DNA of 64,000 nt. It comes from Sciscionella sediminilitoris. GTDB taxonomy: Bacteria; Actinomycetota; Actinomycetes; Mycobacteriales; Pseudonocardiaceae. The stretch spans positions 1 to 64,000 of the forward strand of contig NZ_JALM01000009.1 of assembly GCF_000737195.2 (NCBI RefSeq), written 5' to 3'. Of this stretch, positions 33,596 through 42,171 are shown piece after piece (within the stretch, counting starts at the first letter, position 1; each line of letters starts with the position of its first letter). A program made the translations under genes and the position numbers. Below the pieces are notes generated by a model. That model worked only from the letters and a program-made list of their open reading frames with translations, was not told the DNA's origin and ran no database searches.

Positions 33596-34246
33596 ATGAA
33601 TCCGACGCTGCCGCAACGGCTTTACCTGTTGTGCTTCGACCCCGGCCGGAACAAACTCGACACGGCGAGCGTCCTGGTGCGCGGTTCGCTGCTGCGCGCG
33701 GCCGCGGTCGCCGAGTTGCGCATGCGGGGGCTGCTCAGTGACCGGGACGGCAGGGCGGTACGCGAGACCAGCGCGACACGGCCGAGTGATCCGTTTCTCG
33801 CCGGAGTGCTCGACCACGTTTCCCCGCACAAGCCGTGCCGCTGGTTCACCCTGCTGGAGCGCGACTGGTACAAAGCCGAGAAGACCGTGCGAGAACAGCT
33901 CGAAGCGAACGGGCCGGTCATCGGAAACCGGGTGCGGCGACTGGGAATCCTGCCCGGAAAGGAGTTCAGCCTCGCCGATCCGGGACAGGTGAGCGCTCTG
34001 CGGGAGAACACGAGGAACACCGTGCTGCGCCACGGTGATCCGGCCGTTTCCCCGGTGGAAATGGCCGTACTGGCCGTGTTCTCCGCCGACGGCGATGTCC
34101 GCAGCGTGTTCACGACGAAGGAACGCCGCGAGCACAAGCAGGCGATCAAGGCGCTCCGCGCGCGGGTCGAGGACGAATTACCCGGGCTGCGCAAGGCACT
34201 CGGTTACGCGATCGCGGCGCGCAGGATGCCCGCGTCCTCGGGCTGA
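33596..34246 (+). CDS. GPP34 (GOLPH3-like) family protein
   Basis: A 216-residue cytoplasmic protein starting LPQRLYLLCFDPGRNKL, the hallmark of the actinobacterial GPP34 family, followed by an all-helical fold (CRWFTLLERDWYKAEKTVREQLEANG). The eukaryotic relative GOLPH3 binds phosphoinositides at the Golgi; the bacterial role is unknown. It is probably co-transcribed with the DUF3159 gene 15 bp upstream. Confidence 0.85.
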   Translation: MNPTLPQRLYLLCFDPGRNKLDTASVLVRGSLLRAAAVAELRMRGLLSDRDGRAVRETSATRPSDPFLAGVLDHVSPHKPCRWFTLLERDWYKAEKTVREQLEANGPVIGNRVRRLGILPGKEFSLADPGQVSALRENTRNTVLRHGDPAVSPVEMAVLAVFSADGDVRSVFTTKERREHKQAIKALRARVEDELPGLRKALGYAIAARRMPASSG

Positions 34247-34277
34247 ACCGCGTGCTGGCCGCTCAACGCCGGGTACC

Positions 34278-34294
34278 GGCGATTGGTCTGTTCG
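34278..34294 (+). repeat. 17-bp direct repeat, copy 1
   Basis: GGCGATTGGTCTGTTCG, identical to 34621-34637, 343 bp apart. The pair brackets most of the spacer before the HNH endonuclease gene. Confidence 0.75.
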
Positions 34295-34620
34295 AGGGTT
34301 AGTTGTGCACCGCGGCTGGTGTTTCCGCTGGGACATCAGGACATGCGGATGCGCCGTGTATGAACGCAGGTTCAGCTCCGGCTGATCCCCGCCGAGTTCC
34401 GGATTGCCCCGGCTGTGCCGCAGATCGTTCGGTTTCGCCCGCATGATCGGCGAGTGCATCCCGTGGCCGGGTGCGCACCAGGAGGTTGTCCCGCGTCCGG
34501 TGTGCCGGGCCGTGGATGCTGCGCTATTCCACCACGACTTGTCAACTCGGATTGATCGCTCGGCTGGTGGGATTGCGGGACAACGGCGCGGCCGTGGTCG
34601 GTGCTGCCCCGGGGAATATT

Positions 34621-34637
34621 GGCGATTGGTCTGTTCG
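34621..34637 (+). repeat. 17-bp direct repeat, copy 2
   Basis: Exact match to 34278-34294. It lies 56 bp before the HNH endonuclease start. Confidence 0.75.
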
Positions 34638-34680
34638 GGGGAATCTCGGGTGAATGGCGGGAATCCGCGTTGCCGGTTGG

Positions 34681-34695
34681 TATTATAGATGTATG
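34681..34695 (+). promoter_or_regulatory. Leaderless promoter of the HNH gene
   Basis: TATTAT (34681-34686), 6 nt, then ATG at 34693, with no ribosome-binding site. Confidence 0.5.
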
Positions 34696-35910
34696 AACAC
34701 TGGGGAAATGGAAACGATATTGTCTAGCCGGGAGCGGCTGGACCGGTTCATTGAGCAGGCTGCTGTGGTGCGGCGTGCTGAGGCGGAGTTGTTGCATCAG
34801 CTTGCGGAGTTGGACAAGGAGGGTGCTCCGGTCGAGTTCGGATACTGTGGCTCGGCGGCGACTTTGGCACAGGATGTGTTGCGGATCAGTCGTGCCGAGG
34901 CCCGCAGGATGGCCGAGAGTGCGCGGGTGTTGTTCGGTGCGCTGGGAATCAGTGGGGAGCCATTGTCTCCGGATCTGCCGAATACCGCGGAAGCGTATTC
35001 GCGTGGTGAGGTCGGTGTCGAACATGTGGATCGGATTCGTCAGTTTGCCGCCGAATTGCCCGCGGAGGTACTAATCGGAGACGCGTGGCCGATCGCGGAA
35101 AACGCCCTCGCCCAGATCGCCGGGGAAGTGGGTCCACGTGGGCTCGTCCGGCCGATTCGGGAAATACGGGCGCGCCTCGATCCGGATGGGCAGGCACCGA
35201 CTGATCGCGAGCCTGCCCGTCCGGATCGGGAAATCTGGCTCCGGCAACGCAACAACGACTGGGAAATCCGGGGACACTTGGACTACGAAACCGGACTCAA
35301 ACTCCGCAGTGTGCTCGACGTGCTCGGTAAACCCCGTAGCAGCGAAGCCAACGGCGGCACCCCCGATACCCGAACTCCAGCCGAACGCGACGCCGATGCC
35401 TTCGCTGAGATCGTCCAGCTCGCGGCGAACCCGGAGAGTCTTCCCGAAAACGGCGGGGAACCGTTCACGATCATGGTCACCATGACCGAAGAATCCCTGC
35501 GCGAAGGCATCGGAACCGCGACAACCATGGACGGCACCATTATCCCCGCCACCCAGCTACGCAGAATCGCCTGCGACGCCGGAATCATCCCCACCATCCT
35601 CGGCAGTGAAGGCGAAGTGCTGGATATGGGCTGCCGGGATCGCACCGCGTCGCCGAAACTCCGACGCCGACTCATCGCCCGCGACAAGGGTTGTGCGCAC
35701 CCCGACTGTGATAAACCGCCCGCACTCACCCAAGCCCACCACATTCAGCACCACGCCAACGGCGGACTCACCGTCGAAGACAACATGGTGCTGCTCTGCC
35801 GCCACCACCATGCCCTCATCCACCACACCGAATGGCAAGTCCGCATCCACAACGGAAAACCGGAATTCACCCCACCCGAATACCGGCCTGCCTTCAGCTC
35901 GACGGCATGA
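34693..35910 (+). CDS. DUF222 / HNH endonuclease family protein
   Basis: A 405-residue protein with an N-terminal DUF222 helical domain (about 10-260) and a C-terminal HNH nuclease. In the latter, CAHPDCD holds a Cys pair, ALTQAHHIQHHANGG the central His residues, and DNMVLLCRHHHALIHH the last His motif. These genes are multi-copy and repeat-associated in many actinomycetes (the 13E12 family in mycobacteria). Its codons are less GC-rich than its neighbours, suggesting transfer. No good ribosome-binding site is visible; the -10 box 6 nt before ATG 34693 suggests leaderless expression. The 3' end overlaps a decayed fasciclin gene by 17 bp. Confidence 0.88.
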   Translation: MNTGEMETILSSRERLDRFIEQAAVVRRAEAELLHQLAELDKEGAPVEFGYCGSAATLAQDVLRISRAEARRMAESARVLFGALGISGEPLSPDLPNTAEAYSRGEVGVEHVDRIRQFAAELPAEVLIGDAWPIAENALAQIAGEVGPRGLVRPIREIRARLDPDGQAPTDREPARPDREIWLRQRNNDWEIRGHLDYETGLKLRSVLDVLGKPRSSEANGGTPDTRTPAERDADAFAEIVQLAANPESLPENGGEPFTIMVTMTEESLREGIGTATTMDGTIIPATQLRRIACDAGIIPTILGSEGEVLDMGCRDRTASPKLRRRLIARDKGCAHPDCDKPPALTQAHHIQHHANGGLTVEDNMVLLCRHHHALIHHTEWQVRIHNGKPEFTPPEYRPAFSSTA

Positions 35911-36190
35911 GAACCCCGTCGATAATGTAGACGACCGCGTTCGCTGTCCGGACATTGCCGCAGATGATCTTCGCGTTGTCGTTGACGGTGAAACTGGTAC
36001 CGGAACCACCGGTCCGGATCGACTGGCCGGTCAACGAAGTGAAGGTTCCGTTGTTCAGCTGGATGTCCTTGACGCTGTTGAGCGTGCCGACCAGCTCGGC
36101 CTTCTTGACCGCGGTGACCGCAGGGAATCCGCTCCGCAAGCGTGCTGCCCCCGGAGACGGACCGGGCAACGCAGCCGACCACCCGGCCAC
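35894..36190 (-). pseudogene. Decayed fasciclin (FAS1) domain protein
   Basis: A 98-codon remnant. The C-terminal FAS1 part is clear: TFTSLTGQSIRTGGSG, then NDNAKIICGNVRTANAVVYIIDGVLMP. Upstream, VTAVKKAELVGTLNSVKDI matches the start of a FAS1 domain, but it runs directly into LNNGTFTSL. The central portion with the VFAPTNDAF (H1) motif, roughly 60-70 residues, is missing. The signal peptide and N-terminus are also absent, and similar residues appear in another frame (around STLAERIP), suggesting a frameshift. Intact relatives are secreted proteins of about 220 residues. The remnant overlaps the HNH gene end, so that insertion may have accompanied the damage. Confidence 0.7.
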
Positions 36191-36223
36191 TGCTGACCTT
36201 CCCGGTCGGCTGAGCGGAATCGC

Positions 36224-37405
36224 TCAGGGCACCAGGTCGAGGAATTCCCAGTGTGCCCCGGGCTGCGCGCCACTGAGCCATTTCCCGCAGTTCTGCAACA
36301 CCACCGGACCGGAGGTGATGTGCTGGCTCCCGGTGCGCAGATCGCGCAGGAACCGGTCGATCGGCCCGCGCCGGATCGCGGTCGTGGCCGCCCAGCGGTG
36401 CACCGTCTGGCCGATGTCCTGCGCGGTCCAGGTCGCGTGGTTGAGCGCGAGCCGGAGCAGGGTTTCCTGTTCGGTGCTCAGCAGTTCGTCCGCGTCCAGG
36501 GTGCGCTCATTGTCCCGCCACACCTGGAGCGCCCAGGCCCCGGCCGCACGCAGTTTCGCTTCCGCGTTCGCGAATTCGGCATGGAACTGCGCGGTGTCCA
36601 CGGCAGCGCCCGGGGCGCCGGACTTTCTCGCGGCGTAGCTCCTCAGTTCGTCGAGCAGGCGCCGCCCGGCACCGAGCGCCCAGCCGGTGTGCACGATCGC
36701 GGCCATGTTCACCAGACCCACCCGGTAGATCGCGCCGCCGTTCGCGGGCCGCATCGTGGTCGCGGGATAGGTGTGCGTTTCCGGGACGTACACATCCGCG
36801 CAGTGGTAATCGATGCTGCTCGTCGCGCGGAGCCCGAGCACATGCCAGTTGTCCACGAGGGTCACCGCGGATTTGGGCATCGCGAGCACCCGTGGCTCGC
36901 CGGTGTCCTCGACCTGGATGGCGCTGTGGATATGGGTGGCCAGCGCCATCCCGGAGGCGAACTGCCAGTGCCCGCTCACCAGATAACCACCCGGTACCGG
37001 GACCGCGCGGCCGGGCCGGGTGCCGTGCCCGGAGAGCAGCGCGTGCTCCCCGGCGGGCACATCGGGAAACAGCTCGGCCGCCGCGACGGAACCGAGATAG
37101 GCCGCGGTGGTCCCGGTCATCAGCTGCAGCGCCAGCATCGTCCAGCCGATCGCGGCATCGTGATAGCTGAGCCGTTCGATCGTGCGCAGCAGCTGGCGCG
37201 GGGAGAACTCGTCCCCGCCGAGGTCGCGCGGCAGACCGGCCCGGACGACCCCGGCCGCCAGCAGGGCCTCCGCGATCTCCTCGGCGGGCCCGCCGAGCTC
37301 TTCGGCCCGGTCCGCCGCAGCGTCGATGGATTCGCCGAGCGTGTCGATCTGTTCGAGCAGTGCGGGGAATTTCGCACTGACGTGCAGCCGGGCCGGTTCC
37401 GTCAT
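36224..37405 (-). CDS. Acyl-CoA dehydrogenase-like flavoprotein (group D monooxygenase type)
   Basis: A 393-residue acyl-CoA dehydrogenase-fold protein. It has an N-terminal helical domain with GVVRAGLPRDLGGDE, a central beta domain with GGYLVSGHWQFASGMALATH and WHVLGLRATSS, and a C-terminal four-helix domain. The GxWxFASG motif and absence of an obvious catalytic Glu are more like two-component flavin monooxygenases (HsaA/HpaB type) than true dehydrogenases. No flavin reductase gene is adjacent. A tautomerase and SDR lie upstream on the same strand and may form a small catabolic group. The 89-bp gap before it leaves room for its own promoter. Confidence 0.78.
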   Translation of the reverse strand: MTEPARLHVSAKFPALLEQIDTLGESIDAAADRAEELGGPAEEIAEALLAAGVVRAGLPRDLGGDEFSPRQLLRTIERLSYHDAAIGWTMLALQLMTGTTAAYLGSVAAAELFPDVPAGEHALLSGHGTRPGRAVPVPGGYLVSGHWQFASGMALATHIHSAIQVEDTGEPRVLAMPKSAVTLVDNWHVLGLRATSSIDYHCADVYVPETHTYPATTMRPANGGAIYRVGLVNMAAIVHTGWALGAGRRLLDELRSYAARKSGAPGAAVDTAQFHAEFANAEAKLRAAGAWALQVWRDNERTLDADELLSTEQETLLRLALNHATWTAQDIGQTVHRWAATTAIRRGPIDRFLRDLRTGSQHITSGPVVLQNCGKWLSGAQPGAHWEFLDLVP

Positions 37406-37494
37406 GGATCGCTCCTCGCTCAGGCCTTCGTGGTCTGCTCCGGATCCACCTTGCCAGCCCGGGAGGTCCGAGTGGCAGTGGTTTCACCCGAGAA

Positions 37495-37704
37495 TCAGGC
37501 CGCGCCGCCGAGCATGGCGGCGGTCAGCACGGTGCCGCCGACACCCCAGCCGCCGTCCGGGACCTCCTCGACGAGGACGACCGTGCTCGCGCGCGCCCGC
37601 TCCCCGTAGATCTCGGCGTACAGCTCGGTGGTGCGTTCGACGATCTTCTTCTTGTCCGCCGCGGTGATCGTGCCGTCCGGGACCTTGAAGTTGGCGAATG
37701 GCAT
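37495..37704 (-). CDS. 4-oxalocrotonate tautomerase family protein
   Basis: A 69-residue protein of typical 4-OT length. The initiator Met is followed by Pro, the catalytic N-terminal proline of this family, in MPFANFKVPDGTITAADKKKIVERTTELY. The ATG at 37704 follows GGGAGAGA. An upstream in-frame start would hide the Pro and is rejected. It lies 43 bp downstream of the SDR gene in the same direction and is probably co-transcribed. Confidence 0.87.
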   Translation of the reverse strand: MPFANFKVPDGTITAADKKKIVERTTELYAEIYGERARASTVVLVEEVPDGGWGVGGTVLTAAMLGGAA

Positions 37705-37747
37705 GGTTTCTCTCCCTTGTCGGTAACGGGTTGCCGGTATTGGGCTG

Positions 37748-38503
37748 TCAGACCAGGCCACCGTTGGCGCGCAGGATCTGACCGTTGATCCAGTGGCCCT
37801 CGGCACTGGTCAGGAAGGCCACGACCTCGGCGATGTCCTCCGGGGTGCCGAGGCGTTCCAGGGGCGGGGTTTTCGCCAGGGCCTCGATCTCGTGTTCGGT
37901 CTTGCCGTCGAGGAAGAGCTCGGTCGCGGTCGGGCCGGGGGCCACGGTGTTCACCGTGATGTCCCGTCCGCGCAGTTCCCGCGCCAGGATCAGGGTCATC
38001 GACTCGATCGCGCCCTTGCTGGCCGCGTACGCGCCGTAGCCGGGGAACTGGGTGCCGACCACTGAAGTGGAGAAGCCCACGAAGGAACCGCCCGCGCGCA
38101 ATCGGTTCGCCGCCTGCTTGGCGACCACGAAGGCCCCGCGGATATTGGTGCGGTGCAAGCGATCGAGCTCGTCCAGATCGAGTTCGGCGATGGGGGAGAG
38201 GGCAAGGCGGCCCGCGGCGTGCACGACGACGTCCACGCCGCCGAACTCCGCCCCGGCCCGGTCGAAGAGCTCGGTGACCGCGGATTCCTCGGAGATATCG
38301 CCCTGGACCGCGATCGCGTTCCCGCCCGTTTCGGTGATCGCGGCGACCGTCTGCTCGGCGGCGCTGCGGTCACCCGCATAGTTGACGAGGACGCCCATGC
38401 CTCGGGCGGCCAGTTTCCGGGACACGGCCCGGCCGATGCCGCGCGAGCCCCCGGTGACGATGGCGGCCCTGCCGGTCGCCTCGGTGCTGTCGTTGGATGC
38501 CAT
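37748..38503 (-). CDS. SDR family oxidoreductase
   Basis: A 251-residue classical SDR: TGGSRGIG (18-25) for cofactor, HAAG, FSTSVVG with the catalytic Ser, and YAASKGA with Tyr and Lys. The closing GQILRANGGLV is typical of 3-ketoacyl-reductase-like members. It diverges from a MmyB-type XRE regulator, a very common pairing in which the regulator controls the oxidoreductase. Two palindromes lie between them. Confidence 0.9.
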   Translation of the reverse strand: MASNDSTEATGRAAIVTGGSRGIGRAVSRKLAARGMGVLVNYAGDRSAAEQTVAAITETGGNAIAVQGDISEESAVTELFDRAGAEFGGVDVVVHAAGRLALSPIAELDLDELDRLHRTNIRGAFVVAKQAANRLRAGGSFVGFSTSVVGTQFPGYGAYAASKGAIESMTLILARELRGRDITVNTVAPGPTATELFLDGKTEHEIEALAKTPPLERLGTPEDIAEVVAFLTSAEGHWINGQILRANGGLV

Positions 38504-38520
38504 GACTCCACGATGCGGCG

Positions 38521-38554
38521 GTTCCGCCGGCGGAACCAGGGGATGTCATCCCCT
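38521..38554. promoter_or_regulatory. Twin palindromes between SDR and XRE genes
   Basis: GTTCCGCCGGCGGAAC (38521-38536) is a perfect 16-bp palindrome. AGGGGATG-T-CATCCCCT (38538-38554) follows after 1 bp. Both sit in the 85-bp divergent region and are probable operators of the MmyB-type regulator. CAGACT lies 6 nt before the regulator ATG and may be its -10 box. Confidence 0.7.
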
Positions 38555-38588
38555 GTCGCGGTTGCCGAGGGTGGCGCAGACTGGTGCC

Positions 38589-39443
38589 ATGCGGACCACG
38601 AAGTACGCCGAGCTCGGCGCGTTCCTCCGGTCCCGGCGAGAGCGCATCCGCCCGGCGGAGGTCGGACTGGTCTCCGGGCCGCGGCGCCGGGTTCCCGGGC
38701 TGCGCCGCGATGAGGTCGCCCAGCTCGCGGGCGCCTCGGTGGACTACTACACCGAACTCGAACGGGGCGCCGGATCCCAGCCCTCCGAGCAGATGCTCGC
38801 GGCCTTGGCACGGGCGCTGCGGCTGACCGCCGATGAGCGCGATCACCTCTACCACCTCGCCGAACGCCCGGTCCCGGCGCAGGGCGGGATCTCCGCGCAC
38901 GTGCACCCCGGAATGCTCGACCTGCTCACCCGGCTGACCTCCACACCCGCCCAGGTGATCACCGATCTGCACGCCACGCTCGTGCAGAACTCGCTCGCCC
39001 TCGCCCTGTTCGGCGACCAGTCCGGCCTGCGCGGGAACCAGGCGAGCTTCGTGTACCGCTGGTTCACCGATCCCGGCGCGCGGCGGATCTATCCCGAGGC
39101 CGACCACGCCGAACAGTCCAGGGCGTTCACCGCCGATCTGCGTGCCGCGGCGGCCCGGCGCAGTGCCGCGGACACCGAGGCGAGCGCGCTCATCGAGGAG
39201 CTGCTGGCGCGCTCACCCGAGTTCGCCCGGCTCTGGGCCGAACACGATGTCGCGTTCCGCCGCAACGACCGCAAACGCCTCGTCCACCCCAGCCTCGGCC
39301 TGCTCGAGGTCAACTGCCTCAACCTGTTCAGCGAGGATGGCCGCCAGCGGTTGCTCTGGTTCACTCCCGCGGTGGGCACGGAAAGCGCGGGCAAACTGGA
39401 TCTGCTCGGCGTGCTCAACACCCAGTCGCTGAGCGAATCCTAG
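38589..39443 (+). CDS. XRE family regulator with MmyB-like ligand domain
   Basis: A 284-residue regulator. The N-terminal helix-turn-helix is in LGAFLRSRRERIRP to VPGLRRDEVAQLAGASVDYYTELERG, the signature of the MmyB subgroup. A PAS-like C-terminal ligand domain follows (VITDLHATLVQNSLALALFG, FVYRWFTDP). Its partner is the divergent SDR gene. Its stop and that of the convergent DUF6986 gene share CTAG (39440-39443). Confidence 0.9.
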   Translation: MRTTKYAELGAFLRSRRERIRPAEVGLVSGPRRRVPGLRRDEVAQLAGASVDYYTELERGAGSQPSEQMLAALARALRLTADERDHLYHLAERPVPAQGGISAHVHPGMLDLLTRLTSTPAQVITDLHATLVQNSLALALFGDQSGLRGNQASFVYRWFTDPGARRIYPEADHAEQSRAFTADLRAAAARRSAADTEASALIEELLARSPEFARLWAEHDVAFRRNDRKRLVHPSLGLLEVNCLNLFSEDGRQRLLWFTPAVGTESAGKLDLLGVLNTQSLSES

Positions 39444-40681
39444 GGGTTCAGCGCTTCGAGATCCGCTCGCGTCCTGCCGGTTGCCGTGCTCAGCTCGGCC
39501 GGGTCGATCGCCCCGCAGTCGAGACCGCGGAGCAGGAAACCGGACAGTGCCCGGGCCGTTGCCGGTTCGTCCAGTACTCCGCCCGCGGCGTGCTCGAGGT
39601 AGCGGCGCAGCCGGTCCGCGGCCGCGGGGAAGCCCGCGCGGAAGAACGCGTAGGTCGCCGCGAACCGGGTGGGCAGCTGGGCCGGATGCAGATCCCAGCC
39701 CTGGTAGAAGCCGCGTTCGAGGGAGCGCCCGACCAGCCGGGTGTGCAACCGCCAGGCGTGGTGCACCTGCTCGGCGGTACCGACCGGGAGGATGTTCGTG
39801 GAGCCGTCGGAAAGCCGCACCCCGGTCCCGGCCACGGCGAGCTGCATGACCGCCTTGGCGTGATCGGCGACCGCGTGCTCCATGCTCTGGTGCTCCGCGG
39901 CGATCCCGCAGGCCGCCGAATAGTCGTAGGTGCCGTAGTGCAGACCCGCGCACCTGTTCCCCGCGACGTGCACCATCCGCGCGATCGGGGCCGTGCCATC
40001 GGCGCCGAGCACGGTCTGCGGGGTCTCCACCTGGATCTCGAACCGGAGGCTGCCGTTGTCCAGGCCGTGCGCGCGTTCCAGTCCCGCGCACAGGGCGAGC
40101 ATGGCCTCCACCTGTTCCACCGCGGTGACCTTCGGCAGCGTCACCACGAATCCCTCCGGGAGCGTCGTGGTGGCCAGCAGTGCCGCGAGGAACGTGTCCA
40201 GGGTGCGGATTCCGCGCTGCCGGGTGGCCGCCTCCAGGCTCTTGATCCGGATCCCGTGGAACGCGGGGGCGCTCCCGTCCGCGATCGCGGTGCCGAGCTC
40301 GGCCGCCGCATGCCGCGCGGTGGCGTACTCCTGTTCCGCGGAATGCCCGAGGTAGCCGTCCTCGAAGTCGATGCGCAGATCCTCGATCGGTTCGGCGGCC
40401 AGTTTGGCGCGCACCCGCGGGTAGAGCTCACCGGCCAGCACCGGGTCGATACCGCTCGCCGCGGCGAACCCGTCCGGATCCGGGCCGAACTCCGCGAGCG
40501 CGCGGATGGCCCGATCGCCCCATTCGCGGCACAGCCGCGCACCGAAGCGGTCGGCGGGGACGTAGACGGTGTGCACCGGCTGGCGCTCCCGGCGCTCCCC
40601 CGGATACATCCGGGCGAATGCCGCGTCGACCGGTTCGAGGTTGCGTTCGATCTCTGCCAGGACATTCGCGTCGATGTGCAT
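39440..40681 (-). CDS. DUF6986 family aldolase-like protein
   Basis: A 413-residue protein resembling CitE/HpcH aldolases. [12 protein letters not shown] and [15 protein letters not shown] carry likely acidic metal ligands, and [20 protein letters not shown] and [19 protein letters not shown] are strongly family-like. This family is regularly encoded beside allantoin and glyoxylate genes, as here. Function is unproven; an aldolase or lyase acting on a ureido or glyoxylate-derived acid is plausible. ATG 40681 follows GAGGAG. It diverges from allB with a shared, probably IclR-bound region between. Confidence 0.78.
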   Translation of the reverse strand: MHIDANVLAEIERNLEPVDAAFARMYPGERRERQPVHTVYVPADRFGARLCREWGDRAIRALAEFGPDPDGFAAASGIDPVLAGELYPRVRAKLAAEPIEDLRIDFEDGYLGHSAEQEYATARHAAAELGTAIADGSAPAFHGIRIKSLEAATRQRGIRTLDTFLAALLATTTLPEGFVVTLPKVTAVEQVEAMLALCAGLERAHGLDNGSLRFEIQVETPQTVLGADGTAPIARMVHVAGNRCAGLHYGTYDYSAACGIAAEHQSMEHAVADHAKAVMQLAVAGTGVRLSDGSTNILPVGTAEQVHHAWRLHTRLVGRSLERGFYQGWDLHPAQLPTRFAATYAFFRAGFPAAADRLRRYLEHAAGGVLDEPATARALSGFLLRGLDCGAIDPAELSTATGRTRADLEALNP

Positions 40682-40725
40682 CCGTCTCCTCGAGTGCGTG
40701 CGATGGTTGACATCGGCCGACCGGG

Positions 40726-40776
40726 ATTCCAGTATATATTCCACAAAACGGTATGACAATTTCATTGAACGAAATT
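40726..40776. promoter_or_regulatory. Candidate IclR/AllR operator region
   Basis: ATTCCA occurs twice (40726-40731 and 40738-40743), followed by AATTTC-N7-GAAATT (40758-40776). The AT-rich block lies between the divergent DUF6986 and allB genes. ATTCCAC is shared with the region upstream of the iclR gene (51062). Confidence 0.5.
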
Positions 40777-40814
40777 TACGGCCGGAAAATCGCGGCGGTC
40801 GAGGAGAGGACGCC

Positions 40815-42158
40815 ATGGATCTCGTGTTCAACGCACCTCGGGTGATCACCGCCGGGGGAGAGGTCGCCGCGTCCATCGGGGTGCACGAGGGCCGCATCCG
40901 CGCGATCGAACCACTGGGCACCGAACTGCCCGCCGAGCGCACCGTGCACCTGGACGGCGACGAGGTGCTGTTGCCCGGGCTGGTGGACACCCACGTGCAC
41001 GTCAACGATCCGGGGCGCAGCGAATGGGAGGGCTTCGAAACGGCGACACGGGCCGCGGCCGCGGGCGGGGTCACCACCATCGTGGACATGCCGCTGAACA
41101 GCCTGCCGCCCACGGTGGATGTGGCCGCCCTGGAGACCAAACGCGCCGCGGCACAGGGCCGGGTGCACGTGGACGTCGGATTCTGGGGCGGCGCGGTACC
41201 GGACAATCTCGGCGAACTGCGCGGACTGCACGAGGCCGGGGTGTTCGGCTTCAAGTGTTTCCTGTTGCACTCCGGGGTGGACGAGTTCCCGCCGCTGGAC
41301 CAGCAGCAGCTGCACGCGGCGGCCACCCGGATCCGGGAACTGGACGCGCTGCTGATCGTGCACGCGGAGAACTCCGCGGCGATCGAGCAAGCCCCTGGCG
41401 CGCACGGCAGGCGGTACCGGGACTTCCTCGGTTCCCGCCCGCACGATGCGGAGAACATCGCCATCGCCGAGGTGATCGAGCTCGGCAAAACGACCGGGGC
41501 ACGGCTGCATCTGCTGCATCTGTCCAGTGCCGAGGCGATCGGGATGCTCGCGGACGCGCGCCGCGAAGGCCTCGCGCTGAGCGTGGAGACCTGCCCGCAC
41601 TATCTCAGTTTCGTGGCCGAGGAGATCCCGGACGGGGCGACCGAGTTCAAGTGCTGTCCGCCGGTGCGCGAGGCGGCGAACCGGGAACTGCTCTGGCGCG
41701 GGCTGGCCGAGGGCACCATCGACTGCGTGGTCAGCGACCATTCCCCGTGCACGCCCGAACTGAAACGCCGGGACACCGGGGATTTCGGCGCGGCATGGGG
41801 CGGGATCGCCGGGCTGCAGCTCGGCCTGCCCGCGGTGTGGACCCAGGCGCGCAGGCGCGGATTCACGCTGACCGATGTGGTGCGCTGGATGGCCGAACAT
41901 CCCGCCGCGCAGACCGGAATGCGGCGCAAGGGCCGTATCGCGCTCGGCTGCGACGCGGACTTCGGGGTGTTCGCGCCGGACGAGACCTTCCTCGTGGACG
42001 CCGGGAAACTGGAACACCGCAATCCGGTCACCGCCTATCACGGGCTTCCGCTTGCCGGGGTGGTGCGCCGGACCTGGTTGCGGGGCAGGGAAATCGGCGG
42101 CAGGGAAATCAGCGGAGACGAGCCGTCCGGCGTGCTGCTGCGCCGCGGTGACTGCTGA
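40815..42158 (+). CDS. allB: Allantoinase
   Basis: A 447-residue cyclic amidohydrolase that opens the allantoin ring to allantoate. [13 protein letters not shown] (56-67) gives His60 and His62, GFKCFL (145-150) gives the carbamylated Lys147, and LIVHAEN, LLHLSS and VVSDHSPC supply the remaining metal ligands and Asp. The [22 protein letters not shown] block is characteristic of allantoinases. GAGAGGA precedes ATG 40815. A racemase-family gene follows after 13 bp. Confidence 0.93.
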   Translation: MDLVFNAPRVITAGGEVAASIGVHEGRIRAIEPLGTELPAERTVHLDGDEVLLPGLVDTHVHVNDPGRSEWEGFETATRAAAAGGVTTIVDMPLNSLPPTVDVAALETKRAAAQGRVHVDVGFWGGAVPDNLGELRGLHEAGVFGFKCFLLHSGVDEFPPLDQQQLHAAATRIRELDALLIVHAENSAAIEQAPGAHGRRYRDFLGSRPHDAENIAIAEVIELGKTTGARLHLLHLSSAEAIGMLADARREGLALSVETCPHYLSFVAEEIPDGATEFKCCPPVREAANRELLWRGLAEGTIDCVVSDHSPCTPELKRRDTGDFGAAWGGIAGLQLGLPAVWTQARRRGFTLTDVVRWMAEHPAAQTGMRRKGRIALGCDADFGVFAPDETFLVDAGKLEHRNPVTAYHGLPLAGVVRRTWLRGREIGGREISGDEPSGVLLRRGDC

Positions 42159-42171
42159 ACGGGGGCAACCG

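Larger units (their letters stand above)
34247..34692. other. Intergenic region upstream of the HNH endonuclease gene
   Basis: This 446-bp stretch has lower GC than its neighbours and no convincing gene. It contains a 17-bp direct repeat (34278-34294 and 34621-34637) and ends with a TATTAT box directly before the HNH start. Confidence 0.55.

Noticed and set aside
32669-34135. 488-codon minus-strand frame over DUF3159 and GPP34
   Set aside because: The two plus-strand genes have good ribosome-binding sites and recognised families; this frame has none.
34404-34688. 94-codon ORF in the spacer before the HNH gene
   Set aside because: No ribosome-binding site, no family features, and it crosses the direct repeat and overlaps the HNH promoter.
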